DNA of 57,131 nucleotides. It comes from Janthinobacterium sp. GTDB taxonomy: Bacteria > Pseudomonadota > Gammaproteobacteria > Burkholderiales > Burkholderiaceae_D. Made by a program: the position numbers and the translations under genes. Below, piece by piece: positions 28,801 through 37,029 of the stretch. The first letter of the stretch is position 1. Each line of letters opens with the position of its first letter. The stretch spans positions 1 through 57,131 of the forward strand of contig NZ_RFSK01000040.1 in the NCBI RefSeq assembly GCF_009923995.1, in the 5' to 3' direction. The notes beneath the pieces were generated by a model. The model had not been told where the DNA came from. It ran no database searches and was given only the letters and a program-made list of their open reading frames with translations.

Positions 28801-28965
28801 ATGTTCACGCCACGCCATCCGAAACCGCTGTTGAGTACCCGTGCCGTCGCCATGCAAGTCGTCAGGCAGGAGCAGTCGAGCAAGGCCGTGGACAAGCACG
28901 TGCTGATCGTCGAGACGGTCAAGCCGGCGCCGCCGCCAGAAATTGCCAAGAAGATATTGCCTTAG
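28801..28965 (+). CDS. Small hypothetical protein
   Basis: This 54-codon reading frame begins MFTPRHPKPLLSTRAVAMQ and ends PPPEIAKKILP. It is basic, soluble-looking, without a signal or membrane segment, and of no family I recognise. An inverted repeat (GGCACTTG 28737-28744 with CAAGTGCC 28754-28761) lies just upstream. Its stop overlaps the convergent HDOD stop by 4 bases, as other genes in this window do, which mildly supports it. A 110-codon frame on the other strand covers the same bases, so the call is tentative. Confidence 0.4.
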   Translation: MFTPRHPKPLLSTRAVAMQVVRQEQSSKAVDKHVLIVETVKPAPPPEIAKKILP

Positions 28966-29810
28966 TGCACCAGCACCTTCAGCAGCGACTGCACTTCATC
29001 GTCCGATTCTTCCAGGATGCTCGACAGGGTAGCGCTCTCGCCGATGACGCAGTCGATGCTGCGCGCGGCGCGGGCGGCGCGTACGGCGATGGCCGCCGGG
29101 CTTTCATTCAGGGGGGAGGCCACGGGCGCCAGGTCGTTCGCCAGTAGCAGGGTGTCGCCCAGCGATTCGGGCGGGATGGCGCGCAAGCCTTCCCACAGGG
29201 ATGCGATGGCGTGCATCACGGCTTCCGGCACCTTGAGCTTGGTCAATACGCCATGGCCGATGGCTTGTTCGCCATGTTCGACCCAGTCCTGCGGTTCGCC
29301 GTCCAGGATGCCGGGAAACTCGGCTGCGCGCGACAGCATGTAAAAGCCGCCCACCTCATGCATGATGCCCGCGAACAGGGCCGTATCGGGGTCGACCTTC
29401 GTCACGCGGCGCGCAATGACCTGCGCCAGCGCCGCCACGTGGGCCGTATGTTCCCACAGCTGGTTGGCCTTGGCTTGCAGCAAGGGATCGGTGATGGTGC
29501 TGCCCAGCTGGCGCACGATCAGCGACGCCACCACGGACTGCAGGGTGCGCACGCCGAGGCGCTGCACGGCATTGCGCACGCTGGTGATTTCGTTGCCGGA
29601 ACGGTTGAAGGCCACCGAATTGGCGATGGCCACCGTGCGCGCCGCCAGCAGCGGGTCGGCCTGCACCAGCTTGGCGGCCGCCTCGATATGGCAGTCGGGA
29701 TCGGCCAGCGCCTGCTGCAGCTTGAGCGAAGCGTCCACATTGGCAGGGAAAGTCAGCTCGCCGCGACCGGCAAGTGCAGCGATACTTTTAAAGGCGTCGA
29801 GTCTGTTCAT
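28962..29810 (-). CDS. HDOD-domain signalling protein
   Basis: This 282-residue protein consists largely of an HDOD domain: LTFPANVDASLKLQQALADPDCHIEAAAKLVQADPLLAARTVAIANS, then LGVRTLQSVVASLIVRQL and LFAGIMHEVGGFYMLSRAAEF. HDOD proteins are HD-like and usually non-catalytic. They act in signalling, often with cyclic-di-GMP, chemotaxis or competence systems. No partner domain is attached and no signalling gene is adjacent, so the role is open. The start lies next to an AT-rich stretch (29811-29860) that probably holds its promoter. Confidence 0.9.
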   Translation of the reverse strand: MNRLDAFKSIAALAGRGELTFPANVDASLKLQQALADPDCHIEAAAKLVQADPLLAARTVAIANSVAFNRSGNEITSVRNAVQRLGVRTLQSVVASLIVRQLGSTITDPLLQAKANQLWEHTAHVAALAQVIARRVTKVDPDTALFAGIMHEVGGFYMLSRAAEFPGILDGEPQDWVEHGEQAIGHGVLTKLKVPEAVMHAIASLWEGLRAIPPESLGDTLLLANDLAPVASPLNESPAAIAVRAARAARSIDCVIGESATLSSILEESDDEVQSLLKVLVH

Positions 29811-29908
29811 TGAAAAAATTATACTCGCAATATTTCCGTACGGAACTTTTTAACCGTGATCTTTTCGCAAACAGTCAAGCAAAAGGCAAGCAACTGCCCC
29901 GTAAACGG

Positions 29909-29950
29909 AAAAAGGCACGCCCCTATATCGATCGGTGGCATGCCTTTTTT
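29909..29950. terminator. Bidirectional terminator upstream of the HDOD gene
   Basis: AAAAAGGCA (29909-29917) and TGCCTTTTT (29941-29949) form a perfect 9-bp stem, with an inner GCC/GGC pairing. A-run and T-run arms make it usable on either strand; on the minus strand it would end the transcript of the 94-residue protein gene after repeat copy A. Confidence 0.7.
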
Positions 29951-29976
29951 TAACGACAATGGTCGTCACGGCGCTG

Positions 29977-30095
29977 GACGGGACCATCGCGAGCGGATGG
30001 GATGTGTGGCCGAGAAGCGCAACCGTACTTCAGTACGGGGCGCCGAGCCGGTGAGCAGCGCCGGCCGCAAGGCCCACCGCGCAGCCGGTCCTGTC
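29977..30095. repeat. Structured intergenic repeat, copy A
   Basis: This 119-bp element has an outer stem GACGGGACC (29977-29985) with GGTCCTGTC (30087-30095), 9 bp with one G-U. An inner hairpin is CCGTAC (30023-30028), loop TTCA, GTACGG (30033-30038). It shares GCCGAGCCGGTGAGCA with copy C (51463-51596) and the overall design with copy B (45074-45180). It lies between two minus-strand genes. Confidence 0.75.
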
Positions 30096-30103
30096 TAGCG
30101 CGA

Positions 30104-30388
30104 CTACAGAGCTTCGCTGAAGATGGCGTCGCAGCCTTCGACCAGTTCGTCGCTGTCTTCCAGCTCATCCGTCAGGCCCAGGTCGAAGAGTTCCTCGACG
30201 GCGTTCATGAAACTGTTGTGCTTGGTAGCACCGATCAGGCGGTAGATTTCACCGTCTTCATTGCGCACGCCGATGATCAGCTTTTCCTGGCGCACCAGTT
30301 CCGGCGTGCTGGCATTGAGCAACAGGTTGCCGATGATGTGTTTATCGAAATGAGCGGGCTTTTTGCCTTCGAGCAATGAGGTTTTCAA
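30104..30388 (-). CDS. Small hypothetical protein, 94 residues
   Basis: The protein begins (M)KTSLLEGKKPAHFDKHIIGNLLLNAS, has a central ELVRQEKLIIGVRNEDGEIYRLIGATKHN, and ends in a very acidic tail (DLGLTDELEDSDELVEG). No family is recognised; there is no signal or membrane helix. The start is a TTG at 30388 with an AAAGGAAACAAG ribosome site. It follows the MarR-type gene on the same strand after 48 bases, so it may be cotranscribed with it. Confidence 0.7.
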   Translation of the reverse strand: MKTSLLEGKKPAHFDKHIIGNLLLNASTPELVRQEKLIIGVRNEDGEIYRLIGATKHNSFMNAVEELFDLGLTDELEDSDELVEGCDAIFSEAL

Positions 30389-30436
30389 CTTGTTTCCTTT
30401 GTCTTGTTTGAATCTGAGTCTGTGCTTGATGAAATG

Positions 30437-30871
30437 TCAGCTGTGACCGTTAGCAATAGCCTGTTTCAGGCCCGTCAGGGTCGTTTCCAGGCGACTGAAG
30501 TCGTCGTCCGTATATGCGGCAAACAGGTGCTGGCCTTGCCTGGTCAGTTTGGGGAACACGTCCTGGAACAGTTGTTCACCCGCGTCGCTCAGGCGCACGT
30601 AGTAGGAGCGCTTGTCGCGTGGACAACGTTCCCGTATCACCAGCCCCTTTTGTTCCAGGCGGTCCACCACGCCCGTCAACGTGCCCTTGGTGATCAGGGT
30701 TTTCTGGCCCAGCTCCTTGTAGGACATGCCGCAGGTATTGCCGAGTGTGGCAATGATGTCGAATTGCGCATGCGTCAAGCCGTACTGGCGCACGAAGTCG
30801 CTAGAAAACCGCTCGAAGCCCTGCATGCATTCGGCCAGCAGCCGGATACTTTTTAAATATCGTTCACCCAT
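30437..30871 (-). CDS. MarR-family transcriptional regulator
   Basis: This 144-residue protein has a winged helix: LTHAQFDIIATLGNTCGMSYKELGQKTLITKGTLTGVVDRLEQKGLVIRERCPRDKRSYYVRLSDAG, with flanking dimerisation helices. This is the normal MarR size and pattern, including the recognition helix and the DKRS wing. It probably represses a nearby or its own operon until a small ligand binds. It is divergent from the ArgR-like gene with a 131-base spacer. That spacer contains a long imperfect inverted repeat (CCGCC-CCGCAGCC near 30906 with GGCTGCG-GGCGG near 30935). Confidence 0.92.
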   Translation of the reverse strand: MGERYLKSIRLLAECMQGFERFSSDFVRQYGLTHAQFDIIATLGNTCGMSYKELGQKTLITKGTLTGVVDRLEQKGLVIRERCPRDKRSYYVRLSDAGEQLFQDVFPKLTRQGQHLFAAYTDDDFSRLETTLTGLKQAIANGHS

Positions 30872-31002
30872 GGGGTGTGATTATATCCTTCTGCCCCGCT
30901 TTTTTCCGCCACCGCAGCCGCGTTATTGCATGAGGGCTGCGATGGGGCGGAACTCCGGTATCATGTGGGCAACTCAGCCCTTGCTCCCATCCTGCCCCGC
31001 CG

Positions 31003-31947
31003 ATGTCTTTCGCTAATCTTTCCCGTATCGGCCTCGACAAACCCTTGCGCCTGCTGCTGGTGCATGCCGGCGATGCCGAGTCGATCACCTGGGCCGGCCT
31101 GGTGCAGCCCTTGCGGCTGTGCGCCCGCGCGCTGGGGCCGGAAGCATTCCAGCTGGACGTGCGTACGCCCGAGCAAGTGGCCGCGCAGGGCGGCAACTGG
31201 CATATCGCGCTGCTGGTGGCCGATGAGACGGAAGCGCCGCTGCGTGCCGAGCTGTGCCGCGCGGTGATCGAGCGCTGCCGATCGGCGCCGTTCTGGGGCG
31301 GCGTGGGTGCGGCCGTGCTGTGGCTGGCCGGCGCGGGCGTCATGGACGGCGTGCGCATCGCCTTGCCCTGGGCCCTGTATGCGGACGCGGAAGCGAAGGC
31401 CGAACGGGCCATCCTGACGCCGCACCTGTTCGACATCGACGGTCCGCACATCACCTGCTGCGGCGGCGCGGCCAGCATCGATTTTTCATTGACCCTGATC
31501 GAGACCGTGTTCGGCGCCGACGTGCAGGCACTCGTCAAGGAAGCGCTGTGCGTGGACAAGGTGCGCGGCAAGGAAGAGCGCCAGCGGGTGGCCCTGCAGG
31601 CGCGTTTCGGCGTGCTGCAGCCGAAACTGTCCGAAGCGGTGACCTTGATGGAAGCCAATATCGAGGAACCCCTGTCGACCGACGATATCGCCAGCCTGGT
31701 GGGCCTGTCGCGGCGCCAGCTGGAGCGGCTGTTCAAGCAATACCTGGGCAGCCTGCCGTCGCGCTATTACCTGGAGCTGCGCTTGCAACGCTCCCGGCAA
31801 CTATTGCTTGATACACATTATTCCATCGTGCAAGTAGGCCTGATGTGCGGTTTTTCCTCCGGTTCGCACTTTTCCACGGCGTTTGGCACCCTGTTTGGCA
31901 ATACGCCCCGGGAAGAGCGCCAAAGAAAGCTCATGCCCCCAGCTTGA
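31003..31947 (+). CDS. argR: AraC-family regulator resembling Pseudomonas ArgR
   Basis: This 314-residue protein of the GlxA subgroup has an N-terminal amidotransferase-like sensor domain (LRLLLVHAGDAESITWAGL; FDIDGPHITCCGGAASIDFSLTLIE). The C-terminal AraC DNA-binding domain has helices DDIASLVGLSRRQLERLFKQYLG and IVQVGLMCGFSSGSHFSTAFGTLFG. In Pseudomonas the AraC-type ArgR activates the aru/ast operon and gdhB in response to arginine. This gene sits directly before astC, so the same role is likely. The symbol refers to the AraC-type protein, not to the unrelated E. coli ArgR. Confidence 0.85.
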   Translation: MSFANLSRIGLDKPLRLLLVHAGDAESITWAGLVQPLRLCARALGPEAFQLDVRTPEQVAAQGGNWHIALLVADETEAPLRAELCRAVIERCRSAPFWGGVGAAVLWLAGAGVMDGVRIALPWALYADAEAKAERAILTPHLFDIDGPHITCCGGAASIDFSLTLIETVFGADVQALVKEALCVDKVRGKEERQRVALQARFGVLQPKLSEAVTLMEANIEEPLSTDDIASLVGLSRRQLERLFKQYLGSLPSRYYLELRLQRSRQLLLDTHYSIVQVGLMCGFSSGSHFSTAFGTLFGNTPREERQRKLMPPA

Positions 31948-31963
31948 TCCAGGCAAGCCCGGC

Positions 31964-32028
31964 TGTGATGAATTGTGAAAATCCTTGTCGCAGATTCAAA
32001 AGAGTTTTAGCATCCCGCTTTTTATAAT
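31964..32028 (+). promoter_or_regulatory. astC promoter with two ArgR-like half-sites
   Basis: TGTCGC-N8-AA (31986-32001) matches the Pseudomonas ArgR half-site consensus exactly. TGTGAT-N8-AA (31964-31979) is a weaker copy in direct repeat 22 bp upstream; both share TGT, ATT and AA at the same offsets. A TATAAT box is at 32023-32028. The -35 position (32000-32005, AAGAGT) is poor and abuts the strong half-site, as expected for an activated promoter. Confidence 0.6.
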
Positions 32029-32087
32029 GCTGTACACACGTAGCTGTCGTAGCTGCGGAGTACCTAACATATTGATGGGGAAATGCT

Positions 32088-33329
32088 ATGAATGCCAAGC
32101 TTGATTCGACCGTAACCGCTCGCCCAGTCAGCCGGGAAACCTTTGACCAGGTCCTGGTTCCTACCTACGCTCCCGCTGCCATGGTACCCGTGCGCGGTGC
32201 CGGCCTGGATCTGTGGGACCAGTCCGGCAAGCATTACCTCGATTTCACCTCCGGCATCGCCGTCAACAGCCTGGGTCACTGCCATCCGGCCCTGGTCGAC
32301 GTGCTGACCAAGCAAATCAACAGCTTGTGGCATTTGGGCAACGGCTACACCAACGAACCCGTGCTGCGCCTGGCGCTGGCCCTGACGGAAGCGACCTTCG
32401 CCGACCGCGCCTTCTTCTGCAACTCGGGTGCGGAAGCCAATGAAGCGGCCTTGAAACTGGCGCGCAAGTACGCCCACACCAAGTTTGGCGCGCACAAGTC
32501 GCGCATCATCTCGTGCTTCAGCTCCTTCCACGGCCGCACCCTGTTTACGGTGTCCGTCGGCGGCCAGGCCAAGTACACGGAAGGCTTCGAGCCGCTGCCG
32601 CCATCGATCGACCACATCGCCTACAACGACATCGAAGCGGCGCGCGCCGCCATCGGCGATGACGTGTGCGCCGTGATCGTCGAGCCGGTGCAAGGCGAAG
32701 GCGGCGTCGTGCCAGGCAATCCGGAATTCCTCAAGGAACTGCGCGCCCTGTGCGACAAGACCGGCGCCCTGTTGATTTTCGACGAAGTCCAGTGCGGCAT
32801 GGGCCGCACTGGCGCGTTGTTCGCGTACATGGGCTATGGCGTCACGCCGGACATCCTGACGGCCGCCAAGGCCCTGGGCAATGGCTACCCGATCGGCGCC
32901 ATGCTGACCACCGACGCGCTGGCGCAGACCCTGGCCGTCGGCACCCACGGCACCACCTACGGCGGCAACCCGCTGGCCGCCACCGTCGCGCTGACCGTGC
33001 TGGAAACGATCAATACGCCAGCCTTCCTGGCGCGCGTGAAGGAAGCCAGCGTCAACACCATCGCCATGCTGCAAGGCCTGATCACGGATTACCCGCAAGT
33101 GTTCTCCGCCGTGCGCGGCAGCGGTTTGCTGCTGGGCCTGGTAGTCAGCGATGCCTACAAAGGCCGCGCGAAAGACATCCAGAAGGCCGCCGAAGCGCAA
33201 GGCCTGATGGTGCTGATCGCCGGCATGGACGTGGTACGCCTGGCGCCGGCCCTGATCGTTTCGGACGAGCAGATCGCCGAAGCGGGCCGTTTGCTGCGCG
33301 TGGCCATCGACGGCTTGCTGAAAGCCTGA
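32088..33329 (+). CDS. astC: Succinylornithine aminotransferase
   Basis: This 413-residue PLP-dependent class III aminotransferase moves the delta-amino group of N2-succinylornithine to 2-oxoglutarate, step 3 of the arginine succinyltransferase pathway. The PLP lysine is K261 in [16 protein letters not shown]. Family motifs [42 protein letters not shown] and [14 protein letters not shown] are intact. Acetylornithine aminotransferases look alike, but the following ast genes settle the role. It is the first gene of the operon, 60 bases after the TATAAT box. Confidence 0.94.
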   Translation: MNAKLDSTVTARPVSRETFDQVLVPTYAPAAMVPVRGAGLDLWDQSGKHYLDFTSGIAVNSLGHCHPALVDVLTKQINSLWHLGNGYTNEPVLRLALALTEATFADRAFFCNSGAEANEAALKLARKYAHTKFGAHKSRIISCFSSFHGRTLFTVSVGGQAKYTEGFEPLPPSIDHIAYNDIEAARAAIGDDVCAVIVEPVQGEGGVVPGNPEFLKELRALCDKTGALLIFDEVQCGMGRTGALFAYMGYGVTPDILTAAKALGNGYPIGAMLTTDALAQTLAVGTHGTTYGGNPLAATVALTVLETINTPAFLARVKEASVNTIAMLQGLITDYPQVFSAVRGSGLLLGLVVSDAYKGRAKDIQKAAEAQGLMVLIAGMDVVRLAPALIVSDEQIAEAGRLLRVAIDGLLKA

Positions 33330-33355
33330 AGCTAGCCCCGCTCCCTGTTTGATCA

Positions 33356-33382
33356 CCGGCCCGCCGCTTTGCTGCGGGCCGG
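33356..33382 (+). other. Hairpin between astC and aruF
   Basis: CCGGCCCGC (33356-33364) and GCGGGCCGG (33374-33382) pair perfectly over 9 bp around a 9-base loop. Only a short, broken T-run follows, so a processing or stability element within the operon is likelier than full termination. Confidence 0.6.
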
Positions 33383-33423
33383 CTTGGTTCTACCCCAGCA
33401 TTGTCAGCATTGAAGGAGTACCC

Positions 33424-34455
33424 ATGTATGTTGTCCGTCCGGTAGAAATTGCGGATATTGCAGCCCTCGAAGCGCTGGCCGCGGTAACCATGCCGGGTGT
33501 CCATACCCTGCCGAAGACGCGCGAGAAAATCGCCGCCTCCGTCGAGCGCTCCATCGCCTCGTTTGCCGCCCATGTCGACATCCCCAGCGAAGAGTCGTAT
33601 CTGTTCGTGCTGGAATCCCTGCCCGAGAAGAGCATCTTTGGTACGGCCGCCATCTTCGCCTCGGCCGGCTCGAACGGCACCTATTTTTCCTTTCGCAACG
33701 ACGTCATCCAGCAAGTTTCGCGTGACCTGAACATCAGTCACAGCGTGCATGCGCTGACCCTGTGTTCCGAGCTGACGGCGTACTCGCAGCTGTCCGGTTT
33801 CTATGTGCGCAACATGGAGCAGGCGGGCCTGGAAGCGGCTTTGCTGTCGCGCGCGCGGCTGCTGTTCGCCGTGCTGGCGCCGCACCGCTTCGGCGACCGC
33901 TTCTTCGTGCCGCTGGCCGGCATCACGGACGCCAACGGTCAGTCGCCGTTCTGGGATGCGCTGGGCCGCAAGTTCTTCCAGATGGATTTCCTCGACGCCG
34001 AAAAAGTCATCGGCGGTGCGCGCAACCGCACCCTGATCGTCGAACTGATGCCGCATTACCCCGTGTACGTGCCGCTCCTGCCCGGCGACGCGCAGGCGGC
34101 CATGGGCCAGATCCACCCGAGCGGTGAACTGGCCTTCAACCTGCTGACGGAAGAAGGCTTTGAAGCGGACGATTACATCGATATCTTCGATGGCGGCCCG
34201 ATCCTGCAGGCGCACAAGAACTCGCTGCGCTCGTTTACGGGCTCGCTCACGCGCCGCGTGGTGGCCGGCGTCACGCCCAGCCGCACTGGCCTGAAAGTCA
34301 ATTATGCGATCGCGTCCGGCGCCGAGCGCAATTTCCGCGCCGTGACCTTCGCCTGCGATGCGCTCGAGGCGCAGGACAGCGTCGGTTTGCCGGCCGACCT
34401 GCTCGAGGCGCTGGCCGTGGCCGAAGGCGACAGCGTCATTTGCGTGCGTATCTAA
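33424..34455 (+). CDS. aruF: Arginine N-succinyltransferase, first subunit (AruF-type)
   Basis: This 343-residue GNAT-like protein begins MYVVRPVEIADIAALEALA. With its partner it transfers succinyl from succinyl-CoA to arginine, the first step of the pathway. Conserved AstA segments SSGFYVRNMEQAGLE-like (SQLSGFYVRNMEQ), GLSPFWDALG-like (QSPFWDALGRKFFQMDF) and FIAELMPHYPVY-like (LIVELMPHYPVYVPLLP) are present. A GAAGGAG ribosome site precedes the ATG. Like Pseudomonas aruF-aruG, the enzyme is encoded by two tandem paralogous genes rather than one. Confidence 0.92.
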   Translation: MYVVRPVEIADIAALEALAAVTMPGVHTLPKTREKIAASVERSIASFAAHVDIPSEESYLFVLESLPEKSIFGTAAIFASAGSNGTYFSFRNDVIQQVSRDLNISHSVHALTLCSELTAYSQLSGFYVRNMEQAGLEAALLSRARLLFAVLAPHRFGDRFFVPLAGITDANGQSPFWDALGRKFFQMDFLDAEKVIGGARNRTLIVELMPHYPVYVPLLPGDAQAAMGQIHPSGELAFNLLTEEGFEADDYIDIFDGGPILQAHKNSLRSFTGSLTRRVVAGVTPSRTGLKVNYAIASGAERNFRAVTFACDALEAQDSVGLPADLLEALAVAEGDSVICVRI

Positions 34456-34468
34456 GGGAGTCCATTTT

Positions 34469-35521
34469 ATGCTAGTAGTACGCGCCATCAACGCCAATGA
34501 CCTCGATGCCCTGTATGGCCTGGCCAGCCAGGTCGGCACGGGCATGACCACCCTCAAGCCGGACATGAAGATGCTGGGCGACCGCCTGGCCATCGCCTGC
34601 GCCTCGTTCGCCGAAACCATCCCGCCCGAAAAACGCGACTACATGTTCGTCATGGAGGATACCGACACGGGCCGCCTGGCCGGCGTGTGCGCCATCAAGG
34701 GCGCCGTGGGCCTGGACGAACCGTTCTATAACTATCGCATCGGCACGCTGGTGCACTCGAGCCGCGAGCTCGATGTGTTTACGCGCATGGAGACGCTGTA
34801 CCTGTCGAACGACCTGACGGGCAGCACGGAACTGTGCTCGCTGTTCTTGCACCCCGACTACCGCAGCGGCAACAACGGCAAGCTGCTGTCGAAAAGCCGT
34901 TTTCTCTTCATCGCCCAGTTCCCGCACCTGTTTACGGAAAAGCTGATCGCGGAAATGCGCGGCTACCAGGCACCGGACGGCAGCTCGCCATTCTACGAGG
35001 GCCTGGGCCGCCACTTCTTCAAGATGGATTTCCACCACGTCGACGACCTGACGAGCCTGGGGAAAAAATCCTTCATCGCCGAACTGATGCCGCGCCAGCC
35101 CATGTACGTGGCCTACCTGCCCGACGAGGCGCAGGAAGTCATCGGCAAGGTGCATCTGAGCACGGCGCCCGCGCGCCGCCTGCTGGAGCAGGAAGGCTTG
35201 CACTTCGAAGGCTATGTCGACATTTTCGACGCCGGCCCCGTGCTGCAGGCGCGCGTCTCCGAGCTGCGCGCCATGCGCGACAGCATGCCGGCCGTGCTCG
35301 ATGCCGAGACGGCTCCCGACGCTTGTGGCGATGCCGTCCAGGCCGAGCCTTACCTGGTGTCGAACACCGACCTGAAAGATTTCCGCATGATCGTCACCAG
35401 CGCCAATCCGCACAACGGCAAGATCGCGCTCGATGACGCTGAACTGCATCTGCTGCGTAGCCACAACGGCGACACCGTGCGCACGCTGTCACTCAACCCG
35501 AGGAAGCATACCCATGTCTAA
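34469..35521 (+). CDS. aruG: Arginine N-succinyltransferase, second subunit (AruG-type)
   Basis: The 350-residue paralogue of AruF begins MLVVRAINANDLDALYGLASQVGTGMTTLKPD. It has LCSLFLHPDYRSGNNGKLLSKSRFLFIAQFP and SSPFYEGLGRHFFKMDFHHVDDL, which are typical AstA motifs, and it is probably the better-conserved catalytic chain. An AGGGAG site precedes the start, 13 bases after aruF. Its last 8 bases overlap the astD start, so translation is coupled. Confidence 0.93.
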   Translation: MLVVRAINANDLDALYGLASQVGTGMTTLKPDMKMLGDRLAIACASFAETIPPEKRDYMFVMEDTDTGRLAGVCAIKGAVGLDEPFYNYRIGTLVHSSRELDVFTRMETLYLSNDLTGSTELCSLFLHPDYRSGNNGKLLSKSRFLFIAQFPHLFTEKLIAEMRGYQAPDGSSPFYEGLGRHFFKMDFHHVDDLTSLGKKSFIAELMPRQPMYVAYLPDEAQEVIGKVHLSTAPARRLLEQEGLHFEGYVDIFDAGPVLQARVSELRAMRDSMPAVLDAETAPDACGDAVQAEPYLVSNTDLKDFRMIVTSANPHNGKIALDDAELHLLRSHNGDTVRTLSLNPRKHTHV

Positions 35522-37004
35522 CGTGTTTAATTCATCTGCCGCAGCATCGAACTTCATCAACGGCGCCTGGCTGCCAGGCACGGGCCGCGAACTGCTCACC
35601 ATCGACCCGTCGAACGGCAAGCAGACCTGGGCCAGCCTGGAAGCGACGCCAACACAGGTCGAAGAGGCTTGCCAGGCCGCCCGTGCAGCGTTCGAAGCGT
35701 GGGCCGACACCCCCGTCGACGAACGCATCGCCATCTGCGTGCGCTTTCGCGAACTGCTGAAGGAACACGCGGAAGCGCTGGCGCTGCTGATCTCGGAAGA
35801 AGTGGGTAAACCCTTGTGGGAATCGCGCACGGAAGTGGCCACCATGGCCAACAAGATCGATATCTCGGTGCAGTCGTATCACGCGCGCACGGGCATCACG
35901 CAAAGCAAGATCGCCGATGGCGACGCCGTGCTGCGCCACCATCCGCATGGCGTCTTCGGCGTCTTCGGCCCGTATAACTTCCCCGGTCACCTGCCGAACG
36001 GCCACATTGTGCCGGCCCTGATTGCCGGTAACACCATCGTCTTCAAGCCCAGCGAATATGCGCCGCGTACGGCCGTGAAGACCGTGCAGCTGTGGCAGCA
36101 GGCGGGCTTGCCGGACGGCGTCGTCAACCTCGTCAACGGCGGGCGCGACACGGGCGTGGCCCTGGGCGCCAATGCGCACCTCGACGGCGTGCTGTTTACG
36201 GGTTCCTGCCAGACGGGCATCAGCCTGCACCGCCAGTTCGGCGGCCAGCCGGGCAAGATGCTGGCGCTGGAAATGGGCGGCAACAATGCCCTCGTCGTGT
36301 GGGATGTCAAGGACGTGGATGCGGCCGTGCATCACGCCATCTTCTCCGCCTTTGTCTCGGCCGGCCAGCGCTGCACCTGCGCGCGCCGCCTGGTAGTGCA
36401 GGACAACGCAGCCGGTGCCGCGTTTGTCGCGCGCCTGGTGGAAGTGGCGACGAAACTGGGCATCGGTGCCTCCGACGCGCAGCCGCAGCCCTTCATGGGG
36501 CCAGTGGTATCGAGCGTCGTGGCCGCGCGCCTGGTGCAGGCGCAGGCGGACATGGTGGCCAAGGGCGGCACCACCCTGCTGCAGATGCGCCAGTTGAATC
36601 CCGAGGCGGGCTTTGTCACGGCCGGCATCGTCGACGTCACCGATGCCGTTGGCATCCCCGACGAGGAATGGTTCGGCCCCCTGCTGCAAGTGATACGCGT
36701 GGCCGATTTCGCCACGGCCCTGAAAGTGGCCAACGCCACCGAATTCGGCCTGGCCGCGGCACTGCTGTCGGACGACCCGGCCCTGTGGCAGACCTTCCAG
36801 GTGCGCGCGCGCGCCGGCATCATCAACTGGAACCGTCCGACCACGGGCGCGGCCAGCACGGCGCCGTTCGGCGGCATCGGCAAGTCGGGCAACCACCGTC
36901 CGAGCGCCTATTACGCAGCCGACTACTGCGCCTATCCGGTCGCCTCGATCGAGAACAGCGCGTTGGAAATGCCGGCCAAGCTGTCGCCCGGCCTGAATTT
37001 TTAA
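35514..37004 (+). CDS. astD: Succinylglutamate-semialdehyde dehydrogenase
   Basis: The 496-residue NAD-dependent aldehyde dehydrogenase oxidises N-succinylglutamate semialdehyde, step 4 of the pathway. The catalytic cysteine is C287 in SAGQRCTCARRL, and the general-base glutamate lies in LALEMGGNNALVV. VFGPYNFPGHLPNGHIVPAL and the C-terminal NWNRPTTGAASTAPFGGIGKSGNHRP are AstD hallmarks. The ATG at 35514 lies inside the last codons of aruG (8-base overlap). Confidence 0.96.
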   Translation: MSNVFNSSAAASNFINGAWLPGTGRELLTIDPSNGKQTWASLEATPTQVEEACQAARAAFEAWADTPVDERIAICVRFRELLKEHAEALALLISEEVGKPLWESRTEVATMANKIDISVQSYHARTGITQSKIADGDAVLRHHPHGVFGVFGPYNFPGHLPNGHIVPALIAGNTIVFKPSEYAPRTAVKTVQLWQQAGLPDGVVNLVNGGRDTGVALGANAHLDGVLFTGSCQTGISLHRQFGGQPGKMLALEMGGNNALVVWDVKDVDAAVHHAIFSAFVSAGQRCTCARRLVVQDNAAGAAFVARLVEVATKLGIGASDAQPQPFMGPVVSSVVAARLVQAQADMVAKGGTTLLQMRQLNPEAGFVTAGIVDVTDAVGIPDEEWFGPLLQVIRVADFATALKVANATEFGLAAALLSDDPALWQTFQVRARAGIINWNRPTTGAASTAPFGGIGKSGNHRPSAYYAADYCAYPVASIENSALEMPAKLSPGLNF

Positions 37005-37029
37005 GTTTTAGATTTATCAAGGAATCTCC

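Noticed and set aside
30002..30379. A 125-codon plus-strand frame running through repeat copy A.
   Set aside because: It starts inside the structured repeat and runs antisense to the 94-residue protein gene without any recognisable motif.
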